From contig NZ_CAAJGM010000274.1 of assembly GCF_900996235.1 (NCBI RefSeq), forward strand, positions 1 through 64,000: a stretch of 64,000 nucleotides of DNA, in the 5' to 3' direction. Shown piece after piece: positions 23,943 to 32,282 of the stretch (the first letter of the stretch is position 1; every line of letters begins with the position of its first letter). Source of the stretch: Paraburkholderia sp. BCC1885. GTDB lineage: Bacteria > Pseudomonadota > Gammaproteobacteria > Burkholderiales > Burkholderiaceae. The position numbers and the translations under genes are program-made. A model generated the notes under the pieces. It was given only the letters and a program-made list of their open reading frames with translations. It ran no database searches and was not told the origin of the DNA.

Positions 23943-24621
23943 TCTCGCACTCTTCGACCTCGACCACACCCTCATCCCCACCGACAGCGACCACGAATGG
24001 GGCCGCTTCATGGTGAAACACGGCATGGTCGACGCCGAAAACTTCGCGCGTGAAAACGATCGCTTCTTTGCCGACTACAAGGCCGGCAAGCTGGACATTC
24101 ACGCCTATCTCGTCGCCATGCTGACGCCGCTCGCGAAATATTCGCGCGCACAGCTCGCCGAGTATCACCAGATGTACATGCACGAGGTGATCAAGCCTGC
24201 CATCGTGCCGGCCGCGCTCGAACTGGTCCGCCAGCACCGCGAGGCCGGCGACCTGTGCTGCATGGTCACCGCCACCAACGAATTCATCACCGGCCCGATC
24301 GCCGCCGTATTCGGTGTCGAGAAGCTGATCGCCTGCGAAGCTGAAACCGTGGACGGCCAGCCGCACTCGGACTACACCGGCCGTCCCACCGGCACGCCCA
24401 GCTACAAGGAAGGCAAGATTGTCCGTACCGAGGCGTGGCTCGCTTCGCTCGGCAAGACATGGTCGGACTTCGAGCGCAGCTATTTCTACAGCGATTCGCA
24501 CAACGACATCCCGCTGCTCCAAAAGGTCACTGACCCGATCGCGACCAATCCGGACGACACGCTCCGCGCTCACGCGCAGGCAAACGGCTGGCGCATCCTC
24601 GAACTCTTTCAACCCACGTGA
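23935..24621 (+). CDS. HAD-superfamily (subfamily IB) hydrolase, 228 aa
   Basis: This is a cytoplasmic phosphatase of the SerB-like HAD-IB group; the substrate cannot be read from sequence. Motif I is F-D-L-D-H-T-L-I (residues 7-14) with both catalytic Asp; motif II is M-V-T-A-T-N; motif III/IV is Y-K-E-G-K and Y-S-D-S-H-N-D-I-P-L-L. The product is 'histidinol-phosphatase-like' in many annotations. It overlaps hda at the start, and its stop overlaps the pcnB GTG (gtga), so hda, this gene and pcnB are translationally linked. Confidence 0.88.
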   Translation: MANLALFDLDHTLIPTDSDHEWGRFMVKHGMVDAENFARENDRFFADYKAGKLDIHAYLVAMLTPLAKYSRAQLAEYHQMYMHEVIKPAIVPAALELVRQHREAGDLCCMVTATNEFITGPIAAVFGVEKLIACEAETVDGQPHSDYTGRPTGTPSYKEGKIVRTEAWLASLGKTWSDFERSYFYSDSHNDIPLLQKVTDPIATNPDDTLRAHAQANGWRILELFQPT

Positions 24622-26210
24622 TCAAAAAATTTATCCGCAAACTGTTCGGACAGGATCCGGCACCCGCTGACGACACCGCACCCTCCGAAGCAGACCAACC
24701 AGCCCGCGCTCCGGCGCGCGCCGCTCAGGGCGACGCCGCTGCCGCCAAACCGTCACCACGCCGCAAAACCGCGCGCGACACCGGCAAGGCTACCCGCGAT
24801 CCCGACGTGCCGGTAATCATTCCGGCCGACGTGCACGGCATCAACCCGGCGCTGATTTCGCGCAACGCGATTCGCGTCACCGAAGGGCTGCAGCAGGCGG
24901 GCCACCGGGCATTTATCGTCGGTGGCGCGGTGCGCGATCTGCTGCTCGGCATTGCCCCGAAAGATTTCGACGTCGCCACCGACGCCACCCCCGAACAGGT
25001 GCAGAAGCTGTTCCGCCGCGCACGCATCATCGGCCGGCGCTTTCAGATCGTGCACGTGCAGTTCGGCCAGGAAATCATCGAAACCTCGACGTTTCGCGCC
25101 CTCGTCGATCCGCCCGCGGCCGACGCCGCGCCGCCGCGGCGCCTCAAGCGCGATGAACTGGACCGCCGCACTCACGCCGTCGACGCCAGCGGCCGCGTGC
25201 TGCGCGACAACGTCTGGGGCGAGCAGCACGAAGACGCCACCCGCCGCGACTTCACGATCAACGCGATGTACTACGATCCGGCCACGCAAACCGTGCTGGA
25301 CTATCACAACGGCATGGCCGACATGCGCGCCCGCCTGTTGCGCATGATTGGCGATCCGGCCACACGCTACCGCGAAGATCCGGTGCGCATGCTGCGCGTG
25401 GTGCGCTTTGCCGCCAAGCTCGGCTTCGAGATCGAAGACACCACTCGTGCGCCGATCACGGAAATGGCTGACCTGATCAACAATGTGCCGGCCGCGCGTC
25501 TGTTCGACGAAATGCTCAAGCTGATGATGTCGGGCCACGCGCTCGCCTGTCTGAAGCGGCTGCGTCAGGAAGGGCTGCATCACGGCCTGCTGCCGCTGCT
25601 CGACGTGGTGCTCGAACAGCCGCACGGCGAGAAATTCATCACGCTCGCCCTCACCAACACGGACAACCGCGTTCGCGCCGGCAAACCGGTTTCGCCGGGC
25701 TTCCTGTTCGCCACGCTGCTGTGGCACGACGTGCAGCAACGCTGGCAGGCGTTCGAGGCAAACGGCGAATATCCGGTGCCCGCGCTGCACCGCGCGATGG
25801 ACGAAGTGCTCGACATGCAGACCGAGAAGCTCGCCATTCACAAGCGCTTTTCCTCGGACATGCGCGAGATCTGGGGCTTGCAGTTGCGCCTTGAAAAACG
25901 CTCGGGCCGCAGCGCGCTGAAGCTGATGGAACACCAAAGATTTAGAGCGGGGTATGATTTCCTCCTGTTGCGCTGCGAATCCGGTGAACTCGACGAGTCG
26001 GTGGGTACGTGGTGGACGGAGTTCATCGAAGGAGACGCCGTCGCGCGCGAGACGTTGCTCACGCAAGGCGGGAAGGACCGAAGCCCCAAGAAACGACGGA
26101 GGCGCAGCAGTGGCGCCAGGAACCGCAAACCGGGTGACGGAATGGAGGGCGGCACGCCAGTCGACCGCGCAGCAGACGACGTGAGCCAGGGCGGCTCGCA
26201 CGAAGACTGA
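24618..26210 (+). CDS. pcnB: Poly(A) polymerase I
   Basis: PcnB adds 3' poly(A) tails that mark RNAs for decay. The 530-aa protein starts at GTG 24618. A variable, Ala/Pro/Lys-rich N-terminus (1-75) precedes the class II nucleotidyltransferase core, G-G-A-V-R-D-L-L-L-G (about 101-110) with D-F-D-V-A-T-D-A carrying the catalytic aspartates, then the R-R-D-F-T-I-N-A-M-Y motif and the R-E-D-P-V-R-M-L-R motif. The C-terminal tail is basic (K-K-R-R-R-R), typical for RNA binding in this branch, distinguishing it from CCA-adding enzymes. folK follows 48 bp downstream. Confidence 0.93.
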   Translation: MIKKFIRKLFGQDPAPADDTAPSEADQPARAPARAAQGDAAAAKPSPRRKTARDTGKATRDPDVPVIIPADVHGINPALISRNAIRVTEGLQQAGHRAFIVGGAVRDLLLGIAPKDFDVATDATPEQVQKLFRRARIIGRRFQIVHVQFGQEIIETSTFRALVDPPAADAAPPRRLKRDELDRRTHAVDASGRVLRDNVWGEQHEDATRRDFTINAMYYDPATQTVLDYHNGMADMRARLLRMIGDPATRYREDPVRMLRVVRFAAKLGFEIEDTTRAPITEMADLINNVPAARLFDEMLKLMMSGHALACLKRLRQEGLHHGLLPLLDVVLEQPHGEKFITLALTNTDNRVRAGKPVSPGFLFATLLWHDVQQRWQAFEANGEYPVPALHRAMDEVLDMQTEKLAIHKRFSSDMREIWGLQLRLEKRSGRSALKLMEHQRFRAGYDFLLLRCESGELDESVGTWWTEFIEGDAVARETLLTQGGKDRSPKKRRRRSSGARNRKPGDGMEGGTPVDRAADDVSQGGSHED

Positions 26211-26258
26211 CGCGGCCAGGCTGCTGGCCGCCGAACGATAGTCGCAGGAAGTTATGCC

Positions 26259-26816
26259 ATGACGGTTGCTTATCTCGGCCTCGGCGCGAATCTCGGGGAC
26301 GCGCGCCAGACCCTGAAAGACACAGTGGTGTGCCTGGCACAACAGCACACCATCACCGTGCTCGCCAGGTCGAGCCTGTATCGCACCGCCCCGATCGACG
26401 CCGGCGGTGACGATTACCTCAACTGTGTCGTGAAGCTCGAAACGACGCTGACGGTGCGGCATCTTCTCGCGCTGTGTCACAAGATCGAACTGCACTTCGG
26501 CCGCGAGCGGCCGTTTCGCAATGCACCGCGCACGCTCGATCTCGACATCCTGCTGTACGGCGATCAGGTGATTGACGAATCCGACCTGAGCGTGCCGCAT
26601 CCGCGCCTCACCGAGCGCGCTTTCGTGCTGGTGCCGCTCGTCGAACTCGATCCTGATTTGATCATTCCCCAACGTGGCCGCGCCGACGCGTTTCTCGCCG
26701 CCGTCGCGGAGCAACGCATCGAAAAGATGAAGTCGCCCTGCCAGTGTCCGGTGCTCAATGCGCTGGGCGGCGGCAGCAACGAAAGCGCCCAGACCACCAA
26801 AGGCCGTTGCTCATGA
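26259..26816 (+). CDS. folK: 6-hydroxymethyl-7,8-dihydropterin pyrophosphokinase
   Basis: HPPK transfers pyrophosphate from ATP to hydroxymethyl-dihydropterin in folate synthesis. The 185-aa product begins V-A-Y-L-G-L-G-A-N-L-G-D, followed by S-L-Y-R-T-A-P and the signature F-G-R-E-R-P-F-R-N-A-P-R-T-L-D-L-D-I-L-L-Y, which includes the Mg-binding D-L-D. V-P-H-P-R-L and F-V-L-V-P-L complete the set. Its tail extends slightly beyond E. coli FolK (159 aa). It overlaps the next gene by ATGA. Confidence 0.95.
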   Translation: MTVAYLGLGANLGDARQTLKDTVVCLAQQHTITVLARSSLYRTAPIDAGGDDYLNCVVKLETTLTVRHLLALCHKIELHFGRERPFRNAPRTLDLDILLYGDQVIDESDLSVPHPRLTERAFVLVPLVELDPDLIIPQRGRADAFLAAVAEQRIEKMKSPCQCPVLNALGGGSNESAQTTKGRCS

Positions 26817-27529
26817 GCATCATTCCGCTGACGGTCACGGCGCCGCAGTTGCGGCCGCCGTTTGGCTACATTGCGATCGAGGGGCCGATTGGTGTCGGCA
26901 AGACATCGCTGGCGCGGCGCCTCGCCGAACGATGGTCCATGCATACCTTGTTCGAGCGGCCGCAAGACAATCCGTTTCTCGAACGTTTCTATCGAGATAC
27001 CGCGCGTTACGCGCTGGCGGCGCAACTGCATTTCGCGCTGCAACGTGCGCAACAGGCGCAGGAAGTGGCCGCGATACACGCCGTCGGCACGCCGCTGATC
27101 GCCGATTTCATGACGGATAAAAACGAAATCTTCGCGCGGCTGACGCTGCCCGAAGACGAATGGCAGCTATACCGCGCGCTTTCGGCACGGGTCGACGTGC
27201 AAACCTTGCGCGGCATCGCCGCCGGCAGCCCCGGCGCCGCGCCGGCCCCGGATTTCGTCGTCTATCTGCAGGCCAGCCCGGAAGTGCTGTTCGCGCGCAT
27301 CCAGAAGCGCGCCATCCCGATGGAATTGCAAATCTCCGACGCGTATCTGCACGCCCTGTGCGACGCATACAACGAATTCTTCTATCACTACGACCGCACG
27401 CCCGTGCTGACGGTCAATGCCGAACATCTGAACCCGCTCGACTCGGACGCGGACCTTGCACTGCTCGTCGAACGCATCGAAACGATGCGCGGGCGCAAGG
27501 AATTCTTTGTCAAAGGCACGTCGCTCTGA
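26813..27529 (+). CDS. Deoxynucleoside kinase (dGK/dCK family)
   Basis: The protein belongs to the deoxyadenosine/deoxyguanosine kinase family that phosphorylates salvaged deoxynucleosides. The start ATG 26813 overlaps the folK stop. The 238-aa product has the P-loop I-E-G-P-I-G-V-G-K-T-S (about 20-30), the E-R-P-Q-D-N-P-F-L-E-R-F-Y motif, the Q-R-A-Q-Q segment, D-F-M-T-D-K-N and the lid region R-I-Q-K-R. This gene sits between folK and panB in many Burkholderiaceae, without an obvious pathway link. Substrate choice is not visible. Confidence 0.87.
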   Translation: MSIIPLTVTAPQLRPPFGYIAIEGPIGVGKTSLARRLAERWSMHTLFERPQDNPFLERFYRDTARYALAAQLHFALQRAQQAQEVAAIHAVGTPLIADFMTDKNEIFARLTLPEDEWQLYRALSARVDVQTLRGIAAGSPGAAPAPDFVVYLQASPEVLFARIQKRAIPMELQISDAYLHALCDAYNEFFYHYDRTPVLTVNAEHLNPLDSDADLALLVERIETMRGRKEFFVKGTSL

Positions 27530-27565
27530 GCGACAACGCCCTTTCTTTTTGCAACGGAACACCCC

Positions 27566-28387
27566 ATGACCTATTTGCAGGAAACGAGCCGGAACGCCAT
27601 TACCGTTCCGAAACTGCAGGCAATGCGCGACGCGGGCGAAAAAATCGCCATGCTCACCTGCTACGACGCGAGCTTCGCGGCGCTGCTGGACCGTGCCGGC
27701 GTCGACGTGATGCTGATCGGCGATTCGCTCGGCAATGTGGTGCAAGGCCAGACCACGACGCTGCCGGTCACGCTCGCCGAGATCGCCTATCACACCGCCT
27801 GCGTGGCGCGGGCCCGGCCGACGGCACTGATCGTCGCGGATCTGCCGTTCGGCACCTATGGCACGCCGGAAGCCGCCTTCGCCAGTTCCGTGGAATTGAT
27901 GCGCGCGGGCGCCCAGATGATCAAGCTGGAAGGCGGCGAGTGGCTGGCCGATACGGTGCGGTTCCTCGTCGAACGGGCCGTGCCGGTTTGCGCGCACGTG
28001 GGCCTGACGCCGCAGTCGGTGCATGCCTTTGGCGGCTTCAAGGTGCAGGGCAAGACGGAAGCCGGGGCCGCCCAGTTGCTGCGCGATTCGCTGGCCGTGC
28101 AGGACGCGGGGGCGCAACTGATCGTGATGGAAGCGGTGCCTGCTCCAGTCGCCACCGAAGTCACAAAGCAGCTACGGATTCCGACTATCGGCATCGGCGC
28201 GGGCGTGGAATGTTCGGGCCAGGTGCTGGTGCTGCACGACATGCTGGGCGTGTTCCCAGGCAAGCGGCCGCGCTTCGTGAAGGACTTCACGCAGGGCCAG
28301 CCGAGCATTTTTGCGGCGGTCGAAGCATACGTGAAAGCGGTGAAGGAAGGCTCGTTCCCGGCGCCGGAACATACCTTTTTATTTTGA
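27566..28387 (+). CDS. panB: 3-methyl-2-oxobutanoate hydroxymethyltransferase
   Basis: PanB makes ketopantoate from alpha-ketoisovalerate and methylene-THF, the committed step to pantothenate and CoA. The 273-aa product shows M-L-T-C-Y-D-A-S-F-A, the Mg-binding I-G-D-S-L-G-N-V-V-Q-G, D-L-P-F-G-T-Y, K-L-E-G-G-E-W, H-V-G-L-T-P-Q and I-G-I-G-A-G-V-E-C-S-G-Q. Length matches E. coli PanB (264). It follows the deoxynucleoside kinase gene by 36 bp and probably ends the folK-led operon; no clear T-run terminator follows. Confidence 0.97.
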   Translation: MTYLQETSRNAITVPKLQAMRDAGEKIAMLTCYDASFAALLDRAGVDVMLIGDSLGNVVQGQTTTLPVTLAEIAYHTACVARARPTALIVADLPFGTYGTPEAAFASSVELMRAGAQMIKLEGGEWLADTVRFLVERAVPVCAHVGLTPQSVHAFGGFKVQGKTEAGAAQLLRDSLAVQDAGAQLIVMEAVPAPVATEVTKQLRIPTIGIGAGVECSGQVLVLHDMLGVFPGKRPRFVKDFTQGQPSIFAAVEAYVKAVKEGSFPAPEHTFLF

Positions 28388-28884
28388 GATTGATCGGTCT
28401 TTAGTTTTGCCGGGTTGGTGGCGTGATTGTCGGCCGGGTGGGTGGCTCAGATAAGCTGGCGGCGATCTGAAAGCACCTGTATTCGACGGGCGTGCTTTCG
28501 GGCGCGTCCGTCCCGCCGAGCCATCTTTCGCGCCGCCCGGCGCTTGTGTTCCGCTTTGGGACCCGTCCGATTCCCCCGCGACGGCCTGGCGTCTATCTTC
28601 TTCGATCCATTGCCGCGGCCCCGCCGCGAACCGAAGAGAGACGTCCATGAGCCCGTTTTGCCTGATCAACGTCGCGGAAATCCGCGATCACGCCGCCACC
28701 GCGCCTGAGTGGCAGGAATCCATTTTTTGCGCACGCCTGAACGGTCTGAGTGCGTGGGTGACGCGCCTGCTGCGGGTTGGGCGTGGCTGAATTTTCGTTA
28801 GCTCGCCGCTATTCCCGCTTTGCCCTGCACGATCAAGCGGACCCGCGCGGCAGCGCGTGACCACACCGGCAAGCCCGGTTTGAT
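28388..28884. other. 497-bp gap between convergent panB and pabB
   Basis: No family-like product is visible apart from the short frame at 28647-28790. Sequence is GC-rich with several small inverted repeats but no convincing terminator with a T-run. Confidence 0.5.
28647..28790 (+). CDS. Possible small ORF, 47 aa
   Basis: ATG 28647 is preceded by 'gaagagag' at a good distance, and the frame closes at 28790. The product (M-S-P-F-C-L-I-N-V-A-E-I-R-D-H…) has no recognised motif. Its only support is the ribosome site, so treat it as tentative. Confidence 0.2.
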   Translation: MSPFCLINVAEIRDHAATAPEWQESIFCARLNGLSAWVTRLLRVGRG

Positions 28885-30843
28885 TTATCCGACCACGCGT
28901 GCCGGCAATGCGCCCCGCAAGGCATTGCAAACCAAAAGTGCCTGCGCATTCAACACGTCGTCCCGCGTCAGCACACGCTCTGCGGCGTCCAACCCGGCGT
29001 CTTCCAGCAGCACGCCTCGCATGACGCCCGGCAACACGCCCGACGACAACGGCGGCGTCCACCAGCGCCCGCCGAGCTTGACGAACACATTCGAGCGGCC
29101 GCCTTCGGTCAACTCGCCGCGCTCGTTGAAAAACAGCGTATCGAAAGCGCCGAGCGCCTCCGCGCTGCGCCAGCCGCGGTCGTAGTCGGCGCGGCGGGTG
29201 GTCTTGTGATGCAACAGCGCGTCGCTTGCCTCGGTCGCGGCGAAACCGTGATCCGGCGCCAGCAGCACGCCCACTTCGCCATTGGGTAGAAGTGGTAGCG
29301 GTGACAGCGGCGCGGCGGCAATCTGCACCGCGCCGCTTTTGCCGAGAGCGAGCCGTATCCGGTGCGGCGTCTCTGCTGCCAACGAATCGCACTGTGCCGC
29401 GATACGCGCGCGCAGGTCCTCTTCGTCGAACCTGAAGCCGAGCCACGCCGCGCTCGCTGCGAGCCGTTGGAGATGACGGGCGAGATACCGGACGCCCGCC
29501 TCGCGCGTGGCATACATGGTCTCGAACAGTTCGAAACCGGGATCGGCGTCGGTCAGGAAACGGGCTTTCAATTGACACTCCGCATATTCGTCAGCCGCGA
29601 CGCTGTCCAGCACGATCCCCGCGCCGACTCCCATGCTGCCGCGACGCCCGTTCGCGCCGTGCGAAGGCGCGTCGAGCGTCAGCGTGCGAATCGCGACGGA
29701 CAGGCAGAAATCACCGCAGGCGTCGTGGGCGCTATCGTTCCCTTCGGCATCCAGCCAGCCGATCGTCCCCGTATAAAGACCGCGCGGCGTGCTTTCGAGC
29801 GTCTCGATCAACTGCATCGTGCGATGCTTCGGCGCACCGGTGATCGATCCGCATGGGAACAACGCACGCAGCACGTCGACGAATGACGTCCGCGCGCGCA
29901 ATCGTGCCTCGACGGTCGACGTCATCTGCCAGACGGACGCGTAGGGCTCAACCGCGAACAACGCCGGCACCTTGACCGAGCCGGTCTCGGCGACCCGCGA
30001 CAGATCGTTGCGCAGCAGATCGACGATCATCACGTTTTCGGCGCGGTTTTTGGGGTCGTTGCGAAGAAACTCGGCGGCATGGCGATCGGCAACTGGGTCG
30101 TTCGGCACCCGCGCCGCGGTGCCTTTCATCGGACGCGCACGCAGCGTCGTCCCCACCTTCTCGACAAACAGTTCCGGCGAGCACGACAGCACCCACCGAC
30201 CGCCCGGCAACGCGATCAGCGCGCCATACGGCACCGGCTGGCGCGCCCGTAGACGCCGATACAGCGCAACCGGCGCGCCGAAGACATCGAAGCCGAGCCG
30301 GTACGTGTAGTTGACCTGATACGAATCGCCGGCTCGCAGCGCGTCGTGAATTGCGCTGATCGCCGCTTCGAACTGCGCCGGATCGACGCTGGCTCGCACG
30401 CCAGCCGTCCCGGCCACAGACGGCTGCGCCGCGCCGCCGTCGCGTTGCGCAAGCCAGGCGTCGGCTTCGTCACGCGAGAGCTTCGTGCATTGCTCGAACA
30501 ATAAAAAACGCAGCGTGGCATCGCCAGGCTGCGTTTTATCCAACTGGGAAGACGGCTGGCCGGAAGGCGTAGAGGTCGCGCCGTGAATGGCCGCGCCACG
30601 CGCCGACGCTTCAGCCCCGCGTTCCAGCACAAGCCGATGGCCGAACTCATAATCGCCCAGCACCACCGCCTGCAGACCGCGGCGCAGATCGGCCGCCACC
30701 GCCTCGCACACGGCATCGAGCTGAGCCGCGTCGGCACACACGTGTTCGTGCGCAAACCGCGTGTACAGACGGCTCGAGCGCCGCGCCGTGCTCGCGTCGC
30801 AATCGTCGAGCAATGCGAACACGGCGCCGCGATCATCCACCAT
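28885..30843 (-). CDS. pabB: Fused aminodeoxychorismate synthase I / ADC lyase (PabB-PabC)
   Basis: The 652-aa protein joins two steps of p-aminobenzoate synthesis for folate. Residues about 100-420 are the chorismate-binding domain: D-S-Y-Q-V-N-Y-T-Y-R, F-V-E-K-V-G, P-M-K-G-T-A-A-R, E-N-V-M-I-V-D-L-L-R-N-D-L and G-S-I-T-G-A-P-K. After about residue 430, F-E-L-F-E-T-M-Y, Y-L-A-R-H-L-Q-R-L, L-T-E-G-G-R-S-N-V-F and L-P-G-V-M-R are the class IV aminotransferase fold of PabC. I start at ATG 30843; a TTG 21 bases upstream has no ribosome site. It lies 28 bp after dnaJ on the same strand, so heat-shock read-through is possible. Confidence 0.93.
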   Translation of the reverse strand: MVDDRGAVFALLDDCDASTARRSSRLYTRFAHEHVCADAAQLDAVCEAVAADLRRGLQAVVLGDYEFGHRLVLERGAEASARGAAIHGATSTPSGQPSSQLDKTQPGDATLRFLLFEQCTKLSRDEADAWLAQRDGGAAQPSVAGTAGVRASVDPAQFEAAISAIHDALRAGDSYQVNYTYRLGFDVFGAPVALYRRLRARQPVPYGALIALPGGRWVLSCSPELFVEKVGTTLRARPMKGTAARVPNDPVADRHAAEFLRNDPKNRAENVMIVDLLRNDLSRVAETGSVKVPALFAVEPYASVWQMTSTVEARLRARTSFVDVLRALFPCGSITGAPKHRTMQLIETLESTPRGLYTGTIGWLDAEGNDSAHDACGDFCLSVAIRTLTLDAPSHGANGRRGSMGVGAGIVLDSVAADEYAECQLKARFLTDADPGFELFETMYATREAGVRYLARHLQRLAASAAWLGFRFDEEDLRARIAAQCDSLAAETPHRIRLALGKSGAVQIAAAPLSPLPLLPNGEVGVLLAPDHGFAATEASDALLHHKTTRRADYDRGWRSAEALGAFDTLFFNERGELTEGGRSNVFVKLGGRWWTPPLSSGVLPGVMRGVLLEDAGLDAAERVLTRDDVLNAQALLVCNALRGALPARVVG

Positions 30844-30871
30844 CTTGCCTACCGCCAGCTTCAAACTGCCA

Positions 30872-32014
30872 TTAATCGAAGAAGCTCTTCACACGATCGA
30901 ACCAGCTCTTGCTCTGCGGGCTATGGCGCGCACCGCCCTCGACCAGCGACTTCTCGAACTGCTGCAGCAACTCGCGCTGCGGTTCGGTGAGTTTGACTGG
31001 CGTCTCGACCTGCACATGCACGTACAGATCGCCGGCAATGCTCGAACGCAGCCCCTTGATGCCCTTGCCGCGCAGACGGAACGTCTTGCCCGACTGGGTG
31101 CCTTCGGGTACGGTGAAGCTCGCGCGGCCCGCCAGCGTCGGCACTTCGATCTCGCCGCCGAGGGCGGCGGTAGTGAACGGAATCGGCATCTGGCAATGCA
31201 GGTCGTCGCCGTCTCGCTCGAACACCGAGTGCTGCTTGATGTGAATCTCGACGTACAGGTCGCCTGACGGACCGCCATTGATGCCCGGCTCGCCGTTGCC
31301 GGCCGAGCGAATGCGCATACCGTCGTCGATACCCGCCGGAATCTTCACTTCCAGCGTCTTGGTTTCCTTCACCTTGCCAGCGCCGTGGCAATGCAGGCAT
31401 GGGTCGGGAATATGGCTGCCGGTGCCGTGGCACTTCGGACAGGTCTGCTGGATGCTGAAAAAGCCCTGCGACATGCGCACCGAACCCGCGCCGTTACAGG
31501 TTGGGCAGGTTTCAGGCTTGGTGCCGGGCTTCGCGCCCGAACCGTGACAGATTTCGCACGAAACCCAGCTCGGCACGCGAATCTGCGTGTCGTAACCGTG
31601 CGCGGCCTGTTCCAGCGTGATTTCCATGCTGTAGCGCAGATCGGCGCCGCGATAAACCTGCGGACCGGCACGGCCGCCACCGCCGCGTGCAGCGCCGCCG
31701 GCCGCCTGGCCGAAGATGTCGCCAAAAATATCGCCGAATGCATCGGCGAAGCCACCGAAGCCCTGCGCGCCGGCACCGCCCATGTTGGGGTCGACACCTG
31801 CGTGGCCATACTGGTCGTATGCGCCACGTTTCTGCGAGTCCGATAGCATTTCATAGGCTTCCTTCACCTCTTTGAAATGCTCTTCCGCATCCTTGTTGCC
31901 CGGATTGCGGTCAGGGTGATGCTTCATCGCCAGCTTGCGATAAGCCTTCTTGATTTCGTCGTCGCTCGCGTTCTTCGCGACGCCCAGAACCTCGTAGTAA
32001 TCCCGTTTCGCCAT
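30872..32014 (-). CDS. dnaJ: Co-chaperone DnaJ
   Basis: DnaJ delivers unfolded clients to DnaK and stimulates its ATPase. The 380-aa protein has a J domain with H-P-D at 33-35, a Gly/Phe-rich stretch (about 75-125), four zinc motifs (C-E-I-C-H-G-S-G, C-P-T-C-N-G-A-G, C-P-K-C-H-G-T-G and C-L-H-C-H-G-A-G, about 150-215) and a C-terminal client-binding part. It is a canonical type I J-protein. It lies downstream of dnaK with a 268-bp gap containing two hairpins. Confidence 0.98.
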   Translation of the reverse strand: MAKRDYYEVLGVAKNASDDEIKKAYRKLAMKHHPDRNPGNKDAEEHFKEVKEAYEMLSDSQKRGAYDQYGHAGVDPNMGGAGAQGFGGFADAFGDIFGDIFGQAAGGAARGGGGRAGPQVYRGADLRYSMEITLEQAAHGYDTQIRVPSWVSCEICHGSGAKPGTKPETCPTCNGAGSVRMSQGFFSIQQTCPKCHGTGSHIPDPCLHCHGAGKVKETKTLEVKIPAGIDDGMRIRSAGNGEPGINGGPSGDLYVEIHIKQHSVFERDGDDLHCQMPIPFTTAALGGEIEVPTLAGRASFTVPEGTQSGKTFRLRGKGIKGLRSSIAGDLYVHVQVETPVKLTEPQRELLQQFEKSLVEGGARHSPQSKSWFDRVKSFFD

Positions 32015-32197
32015 ATCGGTTCAACGCCCTCCGCGCAGCAAGGCGCGGCGGCTCCTCTTGAATGCTGGAGTCTTGCGACTCGTCCGGCCGCTGCTCGCCC
32101 GCCGATTAAGCGGCTTAAGCAACGCCCTCCATAAAACAAATGTGCCCGGAGAGCCCAAAAAGGCTCACCAGGCGCGATAACCGCTTTACAGGTTCAT

Positions 32198-32258
32198 GCG
32201 CCCGAAGCCGGGCGCAAACCGTTTTGCAGCCGAGCCGCACACATTGCTGTGTGCGGCT
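32198..32258 (-). other. Two stable hairpins in the dnaK-dnaJ gap
   Basis: The first is a 7-bp GC stem at 32198-32215. The second is a perfect 11-bp stem (32233-32243 with 32248-32258) with a 4-base loop, starting 25 bases after the dnaK stop. Neither is followed by a T-run on the minus strand. They may partly stop transcription or protect the dnaK mRNA end, lowering dnaJ relative to dnaK. Confidence 0.5.
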
Positions 32259-32282
32259 TTACGGTCAATTGGCGACCTGGCT

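Noticed and set aside
24753..26714. 653-codon open frame antisense to pcnB and folK
   Set aside because: Shadow of two well-supported genes, with no family motifs.
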